From Saprospiraceae bacterium (GTDB lineage Bacteria > Bacteroidota > Bacteroidia > Chitinophagales > Saprospiraceae): a stretch of 64,000 bases of DNA. Under the pieces are notes generated by a model. The model saw only the letters and a list, made by a program, of their open reading frames with translations, was not told the DNA's origin and did no database searches. Location: the NCBI GenBank assembly GCA_029262995.1, contig JAJCYH010000028.1, positions 1 through 64,000 on the forward strand, read 5' to 3'. Shown here in pieces: positions 63,238 through 64,000 of the stretch. Position 1 is the stretch's first letter; every line of letters starts with the position of its first letter. Made by a program: the position numbers and the translations under genes.

Positions 63238-64000
63238 ATGGTAAAAATTGGAGATCATGAACTAGGGGAATTCCCTCTATTGTTAGCACCAATGGAAGAC
63301 GTAAGTGATCCACCTTTCAGGGCCTTATGCAAAGCTAATGGTTGTGATATGATGTATACAGAATTTATTTCTGTAGAAGGATTGATTCGGGATGCTGTTA
63401 AAAGTGTCCAGAAAATGGACATATATGACTATGAAAGACCAATAGGAATCCAAATTTTTGGTGCTGAGCTTGACTCAATGAAGAAGGCAGCAGAAATTGT
63501 TGAAAGAGCTGAACCAGAAGTATTAGATATCAACTATGGTTGTCCCGTTAAAAAAGTAACATGCAAGCTTGCAGGAGCAGGTATCTTACAAGACATACCT
63601 AAAATGATCAAATTGACAGATGCCATAGTCAAATCAACAAATCTTCCAGTGACTGTTAAAACAAGATTGGGCTGGGATGATAAAACGATTCAAATAGAGG
63701 ATGTAGCTGAAAGGTTGCAAGACGTTGGGGTCAAAGCCTTATCTATTCATGGCAGAACGAGAAAGCAAATGTACAAAGGAGAGGCAGACTGGACACTTAT
63801 TGGGAAGATTAAAGAAAACCCACGCATCCACATGCCAATATTTGGCAATGGAGATATTAATTCACCACAAAAGGCATTGGAATATAAAAACAAATATGGG
63901 GTTGATGGAATTATGATTGGACGAGCTAGTATTGGCAACCCTTGGATATTTAGAGAAATTAAAGCTTTTTTGGAAGAAGGTAAGATAATCGAAGCTCCTA
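63238..64000 (+). CDS. dusB: tRNA-dihydrouridine synthase DusB, 3' end beyond the window
   Basis: First about 254 codons; the frame is open to the window edge. FMN enzyme that reduces uridine to dihydrouridine in tRNA D-loops. Signatures: LLLAPMEDVSDPPFRALCK, YTEFISVEGLIRDA, IQIFGAELDSMKKAA, the tRNA-binding INYGCPVKKVTCKLAGAG with the catalytic Cys, VKTRLGWDD, LSIHGRTRKQMYKG and IFGNGDI, MIGRASIGNPWIF. The ATG at 63238 gives the standard MVKIGDHELG start. Confidence 0.95.
   Translation, partial: MVKIGDHELGEFPLLLAPMEDVSDPPFRALCKANGCDMMYTEFISVEGLIRDAVKSVQKMDIYDYERPIGIQIFGAELDSMKKAAEIVERAEPEVLDINYGCPVKKVTCKLAGAGILQDIPKMIKLTDAIVKSTNLPVTVKTRLGWDDKTIQIEDVAERLQDVGVKALSIHGRTRKQMYKGEADWTLIGKIKENPRIHMPIFGNGDINSPQKALEYKNKYGVDGIMIGRASIGNPWIFREIKAFLEEGKIIEAP

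Overview
The window looks like a piece of an AT-rich Bacteroidota chromosome, most likely a Saprospiraceae-type (Saprospirales) bacterium. The pointers are: ten exact TAnnTTTG promoter -7 boxes placed just upstream of genes; a fused SecDF; lipoproteins with DUF1573, DUF547 and YwqK repeats; a PorE-like TPR/propeller/OmpA lipoprotein; and two giant secreted proteins built from SdrD-B, DUF11 and Ig/HYR-like modules that end in a dockerin-like segment and a type IX secretion (T9SS) type A sorting domain. The taxon is inferred from gene families; no rRNA gene is present.

Layout. 1-1288 is gene-poor and decayed, with one gene remnant carrying two in-frame stops. 1289-6576 is housekeeping: a TRIC/UPF0126 membrane protein, ilvE, a small protein plus rdgB, a DUF1573 lipoprotein, and a PolX whose polymerase site is lost but whose PHP site is intact. 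6780-10161 holds a YwqK lipoprotein and a two-gene unit: a large protein that reads like a catalytically dead superfamily-1 helicase, overlapping a stand-alone PD-(D/E)XK (HsdR_N-like) protein. 10274-16568 has threonine dehydrogenase, a TonB-dependent receptor, DUF547, a 2-hydroxyacid dehydrogenase, a BON-LysM protein and a doubtful small exported protein. 16723-22800 has SecDF, DUF6155, the PorE-like lipoprotein and a small exported beta-rich protein. 22941-31066 has a two-component system, hemL, an HU-CCDC81/SPOR protein and two diheme peroxidases flanking a nucleotidyltransferase. 31186-38345 has the oxaloacetate decarboxylase sodium pump (gamma-alpha-beta), aspartate kinase, and a kbl operon whose last gene (an SDR) carries a one-base frameshift. 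38645-58962 is filled by the two giant secreted proteins (4737 and 1428 residues) with a DUF4403 gene between them. 59154-64000 has NhaB, glutathione peroxidase, a SulP transporter and the start of dusB.

How the genes fit together. tdh (10274) and kbl (37155), unlinked, make the two-step route from threonine to glycine and acetyl-CoA. The decarboxylase pump and NhaB both move sodium across the inner membrane. SecDF and the PorE-like protein belong to the export route that the giant proteins need: Sec signal peptide, then T9SS sorting domain. The giant proteins share a core that contains a C-type-lectin-like domain inserted into an Ig-like module. The larger one also carries a 14-module array with a three-module higher-order period of about 735 bp.

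Most interesting for follow-up: the dead-helicase/nuclease pair (7511-10161), the higher-order repeat array (47120-50548), the lectin-in-Ig insertion (44041-44428 and 56022-56403), and the polymerase-dead PolX.
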